Below, piece after piece: positions 32,536 to 43,252 of a stretch of 64,000 nt of DNA. The notes under the pieces are model-generated. The model had not been told where the DNA came from. It did not search any database and saw only the letters and a program-made list of their open reading frames with translations. The DNA is from Candidatus Mycobacterium wuenschmannii (GTDB taxonomy: Bacteria > Actinomycetota > Actinomycetes > Mycobacteriales > Mycobacteriaceae): contig NZ_CP126981.1 in the NCBI RefSeq assembly GCF_030252325.1, positions 2,666,001 to 2,730,000 of the forward strand, written 5' to 3'. How positions within the stretch are numbered: position 1 is the first letter of the stretch; the number at the start of each line of letters is the position of its first letter. The position numbers were made by a program, and so were the translations under genes.

Positions 32536-34127
32536 CGGCCCTGAAGTCGCTGCTAGATGCCCAGGGTGACGCTTTTGCGGCTGCCGCATCGGCCGCGGAG
32601 TCGCGGCTCGAGGAGATCGGCGCCGAACTCGACAAGGCGCTGGCCGGTGGTGGCGCGAAATACGTTGAGCGCCACCATGCCCGCGGCAAGCTGACCGCCC
32701 GCGAGCGGATCGAGTTGCTGCTCGACGAGGACTCGCCGTTCCTGGAACTCAGCCCACTGGCCGCCTACGGCAGCGCCTTCACCGTCGGCGCGAGCACGGT
32801 CGTCGGCATCGGCGTGGTCGAGGGCGTCGAGTGTCTGGTGGTCGCGAACGACCCGACCGTCAAGGGCGGAACCAGCAACCCGTGGACGCTGAAGAAAATC
32901 CTGCGGGCCAACCAGATCGCCTTCGAAAACCGGCTTCCCGTCATCTCTTTGGTGGAATCCGGCGGCGCCGACCTGCCCACCCAGAAGGAGATCTTCGTCC
33001 CGGGCGGACGGATGTTCCGCGACCTGACCCGGCTGTCGGCGGCCGGCATTCCGACCATCGCGCTGGTGTTCGGCAACTCGACCGCCGGCGGCGCGTACAT
33101 CCCCGGCATGTCGGATCACGTGGTGATGATCAAGGAACGCTCCAAGGTGTTCCTCGCCGGTCCCCCGCTGGTGAAGATGGCCACCGGCGAGGAGTCCGAC
33201 GATGAATCCCTCGGCGGCGCCGAAATGCATTCCCGGGTATCGGGTTTGGGGGACTACTTCGCCGTCGACGAACTGGACGCGATCCGGATCGGGCGGCGCA
33301 TCGTCGCGCGGCTGAACTGGACCAAGCAGGGCCCGACGCCCGCACCGGTGGTCGAGCCGCTGTTCGATGCCGAGGAGCTGATCGGCATCGCGCCGGCGGA
33401 TCTCCGCATCCCGTTCGACCCGCGCGAGGTGATCGCCCGCATCGTCGACGGCTCCGAATTCGACGAGTTCAAGGCGATGTACGGCTCGTCGCTGGTCACC
33501 GGCTGGGCCCGGCTGAACGGCTACCCGCTGGGCATCCTCGCCAACGCCCGCGGCGTGCTGTTCAGCGAGGAGTCACAGAAGGCCACCCAGTTCATCCAGC
33601 TGGCCAACCGCTCGAACACGCCACTGTTGTTCCTGCACAACACAACCGGTTACATGGTCGGCAAGGACTACGAGGAAGGCGGGATGATCAAGCACGGCTC
33701 GATGATGATCAACGCCGTCTCCAACTCGACCGTCCCGCATATTTCGCTGCTGATCGGCGCGTCCTACGGGGCCGGGCACTACGGCATGTGCGGCCGCGCC
33801 TACGACCCACGCTTCCTGTTCGCCTGGCCGAGCGCCAAGTCCGCCGTGATGGGCGGCGCGCAACTGGCCGGTGTGCTGTCGATCGTCAGCCGCGCGGCCG
33901 CCGAGGCGCGTGGGCAACAGGTCGACGAGGACGCCGATGCGGCGATGCGGGCCGCGGTCGAAGGTCAGATCGAGGCCGAGTCGCTGCCGATGGTGATGTC
34001 CGGCATGCTCTACGACGACGGCATCATCGACCCGCGGGATACCCGCACCGTGTTGGGAATGTGTTTGTCCGCCATCGCGAATGGCCCGATCAAGGGGACG
34101 TCGAGCTTCGGCGTCTTCCGGATGTGA
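32532..34127 (+). CDS. accD2: Acyl-CoA carboxylase beta subunit AccD2, 531 aa
   Basis: A carboxyltransferase of the propionyl/methylcrotonyl-CoA carboxylase family. Two crotonase-like halves are visible: the N-half with LVESGGADLPTQKEIFVPGG and FGNSTAGGAYIPGMSD, and the C-half with FLHNTTGYMVGKDYEEGG and IGASYGAGHYGMCGRAYDP. The GYMVG and GAGHYGM motifs look closer to methylcrotonyl-CoA or geranyl-CoA carboxylase beta subunits than to AccD5-type propionyl enzymes. It transfers carboxyl from biotin on AccA2 to an acyl-CoA. The ATG at 32532 overlaps fadE13; accA2 starts 5 nt after its stop. Confidence 0.92.
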   Translation: MTALKSLLDAQGDAFAAAASAAESRLEEIGAELDKALAGGGAKYVERHHARGKLTARERIELLLDEDSPFLELSPLAAYGSAFTVGASTVVGIGVVEGVECLVVANDPTVKGGTSNPWTLKKILRANQIAFENRLPVISLVESGGADLPTQKEIFVPGGRMFRDLTRLSAAGIPTIALVFGNSTAGGAYIPGMSDHVVMIKERSKVFLAGPPLVKMATGEESDDESLGGAEMHSRVSGLGDYFAVDELDAIRIGRRIVARLNWTKQGPTPAPVVEPLFDAEELIGIAPADLRIPFDPREVIARIVDGSEFDEFKAMYGSSLVTGWARLNGYPLGILANARGVLFSEESQKATQFIQLANRSNTPLLFLHNTTGYMVGKDYEEGGMIKHGSMMINAVSNSTVPHISLLIGASYGAGHYGMCGRAYDPRFLFAWPSAKSAVMGGAQLAGVLSIVSRAAAEARGQQVDEDADAAMRAAVEGQIEAESLPMVMSGMLYDDGIIDPRDTRTVLGMCLSAIANGPIKGTSSFGVFRM

Positions 34128-34132
34128 CGCAA

Positions 34133-36114
<1,982 letters not shown>

Positions 36115-36118
<4 letters not shown>

Positions 36119-37281
36119 CCGACAGCAGCTTCATCGAGAACGAGGACCGCAGGGCGCTGCGTAAGGCGGTGTCCGACTGGGCATCGAAGTACGGCAGCGA
36201 GTACTACCTGAAGAAGGCCCGGGCCCAGGAGCACACCGACGAATTGTGGTCCGAGGCCGGACAACTCGGCTTCCTCGGGGTCAACCTGCCCGAGGAGTAC
36301 GGCGGCGGTGGCGCCGGCATGTACGAGCTGTCGCTGGTGATGGAGGAGATGGCGGCCGCCGGTAGCGCGCTGCTGCTGATGGTGGTCTCCCCCGCCATCA
36401 ACGGGACGATCATCTCGAAGTTCGGCACCGACGAGCAGAAGAAGCGCTGGATCCCGGGGATCGCCGACGGCACGCTGACGATGGCGTTCGCGATCACCGA
36501 ACCCGACGCCGGCTCCAACTCACACAAGATCACCACCACCGCCCGCCGCGACGGCAGCGACTGGATCCTCAAGGGGCAGAAGGTCTACATCTCCGGCGTC
36601 GACCAGGCGCAGGCGGTGCTCGTCGTCGCCCGCTCCGAGGAAGCCAAGACCGGCAAGCTGCGCCCGGCGCTGTTCGTGGTGCCCACCGACTCGCCCGGCT
36701 TCACCTACACCCCGATCGACATGGAGATCATCAGCCCCGAGCGGCAGTTCCAGGTGTTCCTGGACGACGTGCGGCTGCCCAGCGACGCGCTCGTCGGCGC
36801 CGAAGATGCCGCCATCGCACAGCTTTTCGCGGGCCTGAACCCCGAGCGCATCATGGGAGCCGCCAGCGCCGTCGGCATGGGCCGCTTCGCGCTGGACCGG
36901 GCCGCCGACTACGTGAAGACCCGGCAGGTGTGGGGCACCCCGATCGGCTCACACCAGGGTCTGTCACATCCGTTGGCGCAGTGCCACATCGAGGTCGAGC
37001 TGGCCAAGCTGATGATGCAGAAGGCCGCGTCGCTGTACGACGCCGGCGACGACGGTGGCGCGGCCACCGCCGCCAACATGGCGAAATACGCTGCGGCCGA
37101 GGCGGCTAACCGCTCGGTGGACCAGGCCGTACAGTCACTCGGGGGCAACGGCCTGACCAAGGAGTACGGCGTCGCCGCGATGATGGCCGCGGCACGACTG
37201 GCCCGGATCGCGCCGGTCAGCCGGGAGATGGTGCTGAACTTCGTCGCGCAGACCTCGCTCGGCCTGCCGCGCAGCTACTGA
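36115..37281 (+). CDS. fadE12: Acyl-CoA dehydrogenase FadE12, 388 aa
   Basis: A second FAD-dependent acyl-CoA dehydrogenase of the operon. Signatures are MAFAITEPDAGSNSHKITTTAR in the beta domain and SVDQAVQSLGGNGLTKEYGVAAMM near the C-terminus. A Glu in the LNPERIMGAASAVGMGRFAL helix is a candidate catalytic base. Two different dehydrogenases in one carboxylase operon suggest two oxidation steps on different chain lengths, or one before and one after carboxylation. It overlaps accA2 (ATGA) and echA7 (TGATG). Confidence 0.9.
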
Positions 37282-38105
37282 TGGACCGGGTAGTCGACTA
37301 CGCCGTCGACGGTCACACCGCGCGGCTGACGCTGAATTCGCCGCATAACCGCAACGCGCTGTCGACGGCGTTGGTCACCCAACTCCACGAGGGTCTGCGC
37401 GACGCCGCCGCCGATTACGCGGTGCGGGTGGTGGTGCTCGGGCACACCGGCAACACCTTCTGCGCGGGCGCTGATCTCCGTGGCGATCGCGAGGGCGGCG
37501 AAGCCGGGCGAAGCGGGTCGCCACAACCGGCATCCGAGGGAACCTCGAGCAGCGATCCCGCCGAGGCGACCGCGCAACGGTCCCGGGAGATGGCGGCGCT
37601 GCTGCGGGCGATCGTCGAGGCGCCGCTGCCGGTGATCGTCGCGGTGGACGGCCACGTCCGGGCCGGCGGCATGGGACTGGTGGCCGCGGCCGACATCGCC
37701 GTCGCGGGGCCGAAGAGCACGTTCGCGTTGACCGAGGCCCGCATCGGGGTGGCGCCGGCGATCATCTCGCTGACGCTGCTGCCGAAGCTGTCGGCCCGCG
37801 CGGCCGCCCGCTACTACCTGACCGGCGAGAAGTTCGACGCCGCGACGGCCGCCTCGATCGGGCTGATCACCGAGGCAGCCGACGACATCGACGCCGCGGT
37901 CGGGTCGCTGGTCGCCGACATCGGGAAAGGCTCGCCGCAAGGCCTGGCGGCGTCGAAGGCGTTGACGACGGCCGCGGTGCTGGACGGCTTCGACCGTGAC
38001 GCCGAACGGCTGGGCGCCGAGTCGGCCCGGCTGTTCGTCTCGGACGAGGCACGCGAGGGCATGATGGCGTTCCTCGAGAAGCGCCCGCCCAACTGGGCCA
38101 CCTGA
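37281..38105 (+). CDS. echA7: Enoyl-CoA hydratase/isomerase EchA7, 274 aa
   Basis: Crotonase fold: oxyanion-hole residues in CAGADLRGD (near 53-61) and in GHVRAGGMGLVAAADIAVA (about 124-142), with Glu in LTEARIGVAPAI. An insert of about 20 Gly/Ser/Glu-rich residues (about 66-86) follows the first motif. The enzyme should hydrate the enoyl-CoA or 3-methylglutaconyl-like product of the carboxylase step, matching AtuE/LiuC in the terpene and leucine pathways. The ATG at 37281 overlaps the fadE12 stop. It ends the six-gene operon; the ClC gene follows after 33 bp. Confidence 0.9.
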   Translation: MDRVVDYAVDGHTARLTLNSPHNRNALSTALVTQLHEGLRDAAADYAVRVVVLGHTGNTFCAGADLRGDREGGEAGRSGSPQPASEGTSSSDPAEATAQRSREMAALLRAIVEAPLPVIVAVDGHVRAGGMGLVAAADIAVAGPKSTFALTEARIGVAPAIISLTLLPKLSARAAARYYLTGEKFDAATAASIGLITEAADDIDAAVGSLVADIGKGSPQGLAASKALTTAAVLDGFDRDAERLGAESARLFVSDEAREGMMAFLEKRPPNWAT

Positions 38106-38138
38106 AACGCGCCCAGGTTTCTCCGCTATGCAGGACGG

Positions 38139-39515
38139 GTGAGCGACGAGACCGACAGCTGGCAAAGCGTCCTGCGCAGCTTGTTCACCGGATGGCAGCG
38201 ACCCACCGTCCATCCGGTCGACAGCGAAGGCGAGGGCGCCGAGAGCCTCATCGGCTTCGTCATCGCCGCCGCGTTGGTCGGCGTCCTCACCGGTCTCAGC
38301 GCGGCGACATTCAAACTCTTGCTGCACCGGGGCGCGCGGCTGCGCGCCGACCTGGCCCACTGGGCGCACGGCAGCGGGTGGGGATTGGCGGTCGTAGTCC
38401 TCGTCTGTATGGCCGCCGCCGCGATCGCCGCGGCCCTGGTGCACCGCATCGAGCCGCATGCCGAGGGCAGCGGGATCCCGCGAGTCGAAGCGGTCGCCGA
38501 CGGGCGGGTGCGGCCCGACCGCTTCCGCATCCTGCCGATCAAATACATCGGCGGTCTGCTGGCCATCAGCAGTGGGATGGCGCTGGGCCGCGAAGGGCCG
38601 TCGGTGCAGATGGGCGGGAGCGCGGCTGTCATCGTCGCCACGCTCACTCGACGCAACATGGCGGACCTGCGGGTGCTGGTCGCCGGTGGGGCCGCGGCCG
38701 GGCTGGCCACCGCCTTCAACGCGCCGATCGCCGGCGGCGTGTTCGTGCTCGAAGAGCTGCTGAAGCGGTTCGACCCGCGCACCACCATCGCCACCCTGGT
38801 GGCGTCCGGGTCCGGTTTCGCCGCGGCCCGGCTGCTGGTCTCCCCGGACAACGAGTTCTACATGCCGCCGCTGGGCGATCCGCGGCTGCTCGAGTCTGGC
38901 TGGGTGTTCGCGATCGGCATCGTCACAGGGGTGCTCGGGGTGCTCTACAACGAGGCGGTCATGGGGGCGCTGCGGCACGCCGACGCCAGCCGACTGCCAA
39001 GGGAGGTGCGGGCCGCCGCGACCGGCGCACTCGTCGGGCTGATCGTTTGGGCCGCACCGGATCTCGCCGGCAGCGGAGACAACCTCACCCAGAGCGCACT
39101 GCTGGGTCACGGCACCCTGCTGGCGATCGCCGGGATATTCGCGGTGCGATTCGCCCTCGGCGTCGTCTCCTACGCCGCCGCCACCCCTGGCGGTCTGTTC
39201 GCGCCGATGCTGGTCCTGGGCTCGGAGGCGGGATTGTTGGTGGGCCTCGTCGCCGCGCACTTCACGCCGCACGCCATGCCGAGTCTGGGAGCGTGCGCGC
39301 TGATCGGTATGGCCGCCTTCTTCACCGCATCGGTCCATGCCCCGGTGACCGGGCTCATTCTGGCGACCGAGATGACCGGCAACACCAATCAATTGCCACC
39401 GATGCTGGGCGCATGCGCGGTTGCGATGCTCGTCGCCGTCGCGGTGCGTTCCGAGCCGATCTATGACCGTCTCGCCCACCGGGCGGCGCGGGCAAACGCG
39501 TCCGACCACACCTGA
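38139..39515 (+). CDS. ClC-family chloride channel/antiporter, 458 aa
   Basis: About ten or more membrane segments with the three ClC selectivity motifs: GSGIP (near 110), GREGPSV with the gating Glu (near 150), and the GxFxP motif as GGLFAPM (near 350). The gating glutamate is the one that distinguishes gated channels and H+/Cl- antiporters from ungated channels. It has no cytosolic CBS domains. The GTG at 38139 lies 33 bp after echA7, so it may partly depend on that operon, although it is functionally unrelated. The role could be acid resistance or anion homeostasis. Confidence 0.9.
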   Translation: MSDETDSWQSVLRSLFTGWQRPTVHPVDSEGEGAESLIGFVIAAALVGVLTGLSAATFKLLLHRGARLRADLAHWAHGSGWGLAVVVLVCMAAAAIAAALVHRIEPHAEGSGIPRVEAVADGRVRPDRFRILPIKYIGGLLAISSGMALGREGPSVQMGGSAAVIVATLTRRNMADLRVLVAGGAAAGLATAFNAPIAGGVFVLEELLKRFDPRTTIATLVASGSGFAAARLLVSPDNEFYMPPLGDPRLLESGWVFAIGIVTGVLGVLYNEAVMGALRHADASRLPREVRAAATGALVGLIVWAAPDLAGSGDNLTQSALLGHGTLLAIAGIFAVRFALGVVSYAAATPGGLFAPMLVLGSEAGLLVGLVAAHFTPHAMPSLGACALIGMAAFFTASVHAPVTGLILATEMTGNTNQLPPMLGACAVAMLVAVAVRSEPIYDRLAHRAARANASDHT

Positions 39516-39591
39516 GCGCAATCTGAGGGCGCCGCATCAGTTTGGCGAACATCCCTTGCAGCAAAATCTCAACGTCGTACGCTCGTCACTG

Positions 39592-40194
39592 ATGAGCAAG
39601 TCAGCGCAGCGAGGCGCGCGCGACCAGCAGAACGTCGAGACGCGTGCTGCGGAGACCGATCGCATTCAGGTCGCGCAGCTGCTCACCGATGCCGCCGCGC
39701 AGGGCAAGTTGCAGATGAGCGATTACGAAGATCGACTTACCAAGGCCTACGCGGCGCGCACCTACGACGAACTCGACCAGCTGCGATCGGACCTGCTCGG
39801 GTCATCGGTGAACCCGCAGCGTGGCGGCGCCACCAAGCCCGCGCCGTCGATGTTGTTGTTGGCGATCATGAGCGCGTTCGAACGGCGCGGGCGATGGAAC
39901 GTGCCCAAGAAGCTGACGACGTTCGCGCTGTGGGGCGGCGGCGTGATCGACCTGCGCTACGCCGACTTCACGTCCACCGACGTCGAGATCCGCGCCACCT
40001 CGATCATGGGTGGGCAGACCATCCTGCTGCCACCCGAGGTCAACGTCGAGATCAAGGGCCACGGCGTGATGGGCGGCTTCGACCACGAAGTGACCGGCGA
40101 GGGTACGCCCGGCGCGCCGACCGTCCGGATTCACGGCTTCTCGCTGTGGGGCGGCGTCGGGGTACGCCGAAAGAACCGCAAAACCCAGGGCTAG
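39592..40194 (+). CDS. DUF1707 / cell-wall-active-antibiotic-response-like protein (Rv0966c-like), 200 aa
   Basis: An N-terminal DUF1707 segment (about residues 18-70: TDRIQVAQLLTDAAAQGKLQMSDYEDRLTKAYAARTYDELDQLRSDL) is joined to a LiaF/DUF2154-like beta domain (about 120-195: DLRYADFTSTDVEIRATSIMGGQTILLPPEV and VMGGFDHE). There is no TM helix. LiaF-like domains monitor envelope stress in Firmicutes; in actinobacteria the role is unknown. The ATG at 39592 is preceded by TACGCT with 8 nt between, so it is nearly leaderless. It is a single-gene unit. Confidence 0.75.
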   Translation: MSKSAQRGARDQQNVETRAAETDRIQVAQLLTDAAAQGKLQMSDYEDRLTKAYAARTYDELDQLRSDLLGSSVNPQRGGATKPAPSMLLLAIMSAFERRGRWNVPKKLTTFALWGGGVIDLRYADFTSTDVEIRATSIMGGQTILLPPEVNVEIKGHGVMGGFDHEVTGEGTPGAPTVRIHGFSLWGGVGVRRKNRKTQG

Positions 40195-40272
40195 TCCGGC
40201 CCGGCAAAAGGCGACGTCACCGCTCTCCGCCCGACGGTAATATTTACAGCTCTGGCGAAAGCGAGCGTGACG

Positions 40273-40602
40273 ATGGCCGACAATGTGTGGCTCAAGCCCC
40301 ATGAGGTATCCCAGGCGGCCAACGACATGGCGGATCACGGCGAAACCCTGATGTCGTCGCATCAGTCCTCGCACAGCGAGGCCAGCGGTGCGCACGCGGG
40401 ATGGGTCGGGTCGTCGGCCGGTGCCCTAGCCGGACTGCTCGACGATTGGCAGACGGCCGGCACCGAGCACTTCCATCGCATCGGCAACCATTCCTGCGAC
40501 ATGCACGTCACCGTCGCGGAGTTCACCCTCCTGGACCAGCACAGCACGCAGCGATTGGAACGGCTCAACGCCACCCACGGCGAGACCCCACCCATGCAAT
40601 GA
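40273..40602 (+). CDS. WXG100/EspC-like type VII secretion partner, 109 aa
   Basis: A predicted helix-turn-helix hairpin with the turn motif Trp44-Val-Gly46 (GAHAGWVGSSAGAL), about 40 residues on either side, and an export-signal-like FTLLD (F-x3-D in place of Y-x3-D/E) near residue 87. This is the shape of ESX substrates of the EspC/WXG100 kind. I chose the ATG at 40273; a GTG at 40267 is in frame. A TAATAT -10 lies at 40238-40243, so a promoter for the cassette is close. The stop overlaps the start of the hydrolase gene (ATGA), implying that the two products are made together and probably dimerise. Confidence 0.7.
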   Translation: MADNVWLKPHEVSQAANDMADHGETLMSSHQSSHSEASGAHAGWVGSSAGALAGLLDDWQTAGTEHFHRIGNHSCDMHVTVAEFTLLDQHSTQRLERLNATHGETPPMQ

Positions 40603-42284
40603 CGATCTCGCTGGCCGATATCGACCGGTGGAATCCGCAAGCCATCACCACCGTCTTCCAGGCCGCCATCAGCCGAGCCCGCGGCACCCGCACCGCATCC
40701 AACGCGATCGGCCAGACAATGGGATTCCTGGACTGGGGCGGTGACGCCGCCGACGCGGCCAAGGCCGCGACCCATCGCACGATGCTCACCCTCGACGACC
40801 ACGCCGCCGCGTGCGAGGCCGTCGGCCGGGCCGCGGAGAAGGCCGCCGGCGAGGTGCAGGGCATCAAGGACCGCCTGGCGCAGATTCGCGAGACCGCCAA
40901 CCACTATCGCCTGAGCATCGACAACAGCACCGGAATGGTGAGCCTGCCGGCCAACCTGTCGTCGTTCTCCGCGGCCGACCAGCGCGAGATCAGGGACGCC
41001 CAGATCCGGGTGATGCTGGCGATCGCGCAGTTGCTGAGCGACGCCCAGGCGGCCGACGACGACCTCGCCGCGGCCATTCGCGGCGCCGACGGCGACCTGT
41101 CGCCCGATCAGGTCAACGCCGAAACCAGCGGCGCGCCAACGACAATGCCGCGGGTGCCGCCGAAGGGCACCGAACCCACCGACGTCACCAAGTGGTGGCA
41201 CTCGCTGACCCCGTCGCAGCAGGACCTGGTCAGGGCTGCGTCGCCCGACTCGATTCGTAACCTCGAGGGCATCCCCACCGACATCCGCAGCGCACTGAAC
41301 AAGCCTGTGCTGCAGAGCGAGATCCTCCGGCTGCAGAACGGCTGGCTGGACCGCAACGGTGTCTGGCACACCGATCCGGCGAAGCTGGCGGACCTCACCT
41401 CGCTGAGTCAGACCCTGGCCACTCGTCCGGACGCCCGCCTGATCGAGCTGGACACGACGAGTAACCCCTTCAAGGTGCTGGCCGCGGTGGGCATCGGCGA
41501 CGTCGACAACGCCGAACGCGTCGGAGTCACGACGGGCGGGTTGAACACGCGGGTGAGCTCCAGCGTCGACTCGATGGTTCGGGAGGCGGAGACGCAGCGC
41601 GCCTCGGCCTCCAAGATGCGCACCGAGGCGGGCATCAGCAACCCAGACGCCGTCGCCTCCATCGCCTACCTCGGCTATGACGCGCCGAGCAATCTGGTCG
41701 GCGTCACGCACGACTACATGGCGCGCGACGCCGCCGGTCCGCTCAACAGCTTCTACAAGGGCATCGCCGCCACCAGCAACGTCTCCGACCAGCACATCAC
41801 GGCGTTCGGGCACTCCTACGGGTCGCTGGTCACCAGCCTCGCGCTCCAGCAGGGCGCACCCGTCAGCGACGTCGTGCTCTACGGATCGCCCGGCACCGAG
41901 CTGACCAACGCGTCGCAATTGGGTGTGCAGCCGGGCCACGCGTACTACATGATCGGCGTCAATGACGGTGTCTCAGAGATCATTCCGGAGTTCGGGGCCT
42001 TCGGTCGCGCGCCGCAGGACGTGCCCGGCTTCACCGAGTTGTCGGTGAACAGTGGAATGGGACCCGGTGACAATCAGTGGCACGAGCGCGCCTATGGTCA
42101 CTCGGAATATGCGCGCGACGGGGACAACAGGCAGCTTCGGATGAGCGGATACAACATGGCGGCGGTTCTCGGCGGTCTGCCGAGCACGGACCTGGTGACG
42201 CCGCCCGTATTGCCACCGCCCACCATTCCGAGCGGCCCCGGACCGTTCGGGCTGCCCATCCCCAACCCGGACTATCACCCATGA
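40599..42284 (+). CDS. WXG-like domain fused to a DUF1023 alpha/beta hydrolase, 561 aa
   Basis: The N-terminal about 110 residues are helical with a WGG turn (Trp46-Gly-Gly48 in MGFLDWGGDAAD), resembling the other half of a WXG100 heterodimer. After a linker (about 170-300) comes a DUF1023 hydrolase domain with the nucleophile motif GHSYGS (Ser406), VVLYGSPGTEL, and HSEY towards the C-terminus for the catalytic His. The tail is Pro-rich (TPPVLPPPTIPSGPGPFG). The composition fits an ESX-exported enzyme or toxin-like effector. It overlaps both the small partner (ATGA) and the lipoprotein (ATGA). Rv2078-Rv2079-lppJ of M. tuberculosis has a similar layout. Confidence 0.75.
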   Translation: MTISLADIDRWNPQAITTVFQAAISRARGTRTASNAIGQTMGFLDWGGDAADAAKAATHRTMLTLDDHAAACEAVGRAAEKAAGEVQGIKDRLAQIRETANHYRLSIDNSTGMVSLPANLSSFSAADQREIRDAQIRVMLAIAQLLSDAQAADDDLAAAIRGADGDLSPDQVNAETSGAPTTMPRVPPKGTEPTDVTKWWHSLTPSQQDLVRAASPDSIRNLEGIPTDIRSALNKPVLQSEILRLQNGWLDRNGVWHTDPAKLADLTSLSQTLATRPDARLIELDTTSNPFKVLAAVGIGDVDNAERVGVTTGGLNTRVSSSVDSMVREAETQRASASKMRTEAGISNPDAVASIAYLGYDAPSNLVGVTHDYMARDAAGPLNSFYKGIAATSNVSDQHITAFGHSYGSLVTSLALQQGAPVSDVVLYGSPGTELTNASQLGVQPGHAYYMIGVNDGVSEIIPEFGAFGRAPQDVPGFTELSVNSGMGPGDNQWHERAYGHSEYARDGDNRQLRMSGYNMAAVLGGLPSTDLVTPPVLPPPTIPSGPGPFGLPIPNPDYHP

Positions 42285-43237
42285 CGCGAATCATCGGCTC
42301 ACTCATGGCGATTGCGCTCGCGCTGTGCCTCGCGCTCAGCGGGTGCGGCGCACCCGATCGAAAGCCCGATGCCGACAAGCTGGAGCAGGCGATCAAGGGC
42401 ATGCCCGGCGTCCACGACGCAATGGTGAGCTACACCAACGATTTCGAGCGGGGCGCCACCGTCCACATCAATGTGTTCGTGCCCGACGCATCCGCCAAAC
42501 AGATCGAGGATGTCGTCGCCCGCATCAACGAGGTGCGCGGCGACTCCTTCACGAAGTTCGACCAGACAGCGGAGTTCGCCGTGACCCCGACCCGGACCAT
42601 CGTGGTCAAGCGCGGCGCCGATCTCGACCCGCCCGGCGTAGCCTCCGACGCGGAGGGGCTTCGAAAGGTGACGGCGGCCGTCGGCGCCGGCGAGGCGACC
42701 CTCTTCCGCAACAAGTCCACCGCTGATCTCGACCTCCGAAAGGTTGCCGGACCGGCCGACGACGTATTCGCTGCCGTGCGAGCGGGATTCGGCGACACCG
42801 CCCGCCTGGACGTCGACCTGCTCTCGCTTGGCAGCGACCGGCCGTCGTGGCGGGCCGCCTTCCCGTTCTCCATTGCAGACCAGCAGCGGGTGAATCAGCA
42901 ACTGGCCGCGATGCCGGTCGAGGTCTTCAGGGTCGCGGTGGGATCCGATGGGACGATCAGCGCTCTCGGCGTGCGGGTGCACAACCAGGACTCCGCCTAC
43001 CAGGACCTGGTCTCGGTCATCGGGATTACCGGTGCCGGACCCGCGCACCCGCTCAACATCAACTGGCGCTTAGACGGTGCGACGCAAACCCCACAGTTCA
43101 GCGGCTCGGTCGACGTCGGCGCCTGCCGGTACGTCCGGAACAGCGAGGGCGAACTGCATCCCGAGAAGTACCTCACCCCCGACGCCCTGGCGCTGCAGCA
43201 GCGGATGCGCAAGCAGTTCGATACCTGCCCAAAGTAA
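42281..43237 (+). CDS. Lipoprotein of the WXG/DUF1023 cassette, 318 aa
   Basis: A signal peptide ends in the lipobox LSGC (Cys22, from MTRIIGSLMAIALALCLALS), so the mature protein is lipid-anchored on the outer face of the membrane. The body has three apparent repeats of about 90 residues with hydrophobic-strand and helix patterns (KLEQAIKGMPGVHDAMVSY near the start), resembling small alpha/beta modules. It resembles LppJ-like proteins downstream of DUF1023 genes. Overlap with the hydrolase gene suggests a dedicated partner, possibly an immunity or chaperone function; this is inference. It converges with the VWA gene (15 bp). Confidence 0.75.
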   Translation: MTRIIGSLMAIALALCLALSGCGAPDRKPDADKLEQAIKGMPGVHDAMVSYTNDFERGATVHINVFVPDASAKQIEDVVARINEVRGDSFTKFDQTAEFAVTPTRTIVVKRGADLDPPGVASDAEGLRKVTAAVGAGEATLFRNKSTADLDLRKVAGPADDVFAAVRAGFGDTARLDVDLLSLGSDRPSWRAAFPFSIADQQRVNQQLAAMPVEVFRVAVGSDGTISALGVRVHNQDSAYQDLVSVIGITGAGPAHPLNINWRLDGATQTPQFSGSVDVGACRYVRNSEGELHPEKYLTPDALALQQRMRKQFDTCPK

Positions 43238-43252
43238 TTGGGCTGCGCCGTG

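Noticed and set aside
37275..39521. 748-codon open frame on the minus strand opposite echA7 and the ClC gene
   Set aside because: It is antisense to two well-recognised genes, its translation is low-complexity (Arg/Gly/Gln/Asp/Pro-rich), and no domain is visible; this is typical of GC-rich shadow frames.
40362..41939. 525-codon minus-strand frame opposite the WXG/DUF1023 genes
   Set aside because: The plus strand has coherent, overlapping genes with catalytic motifs; the antisense product has none.
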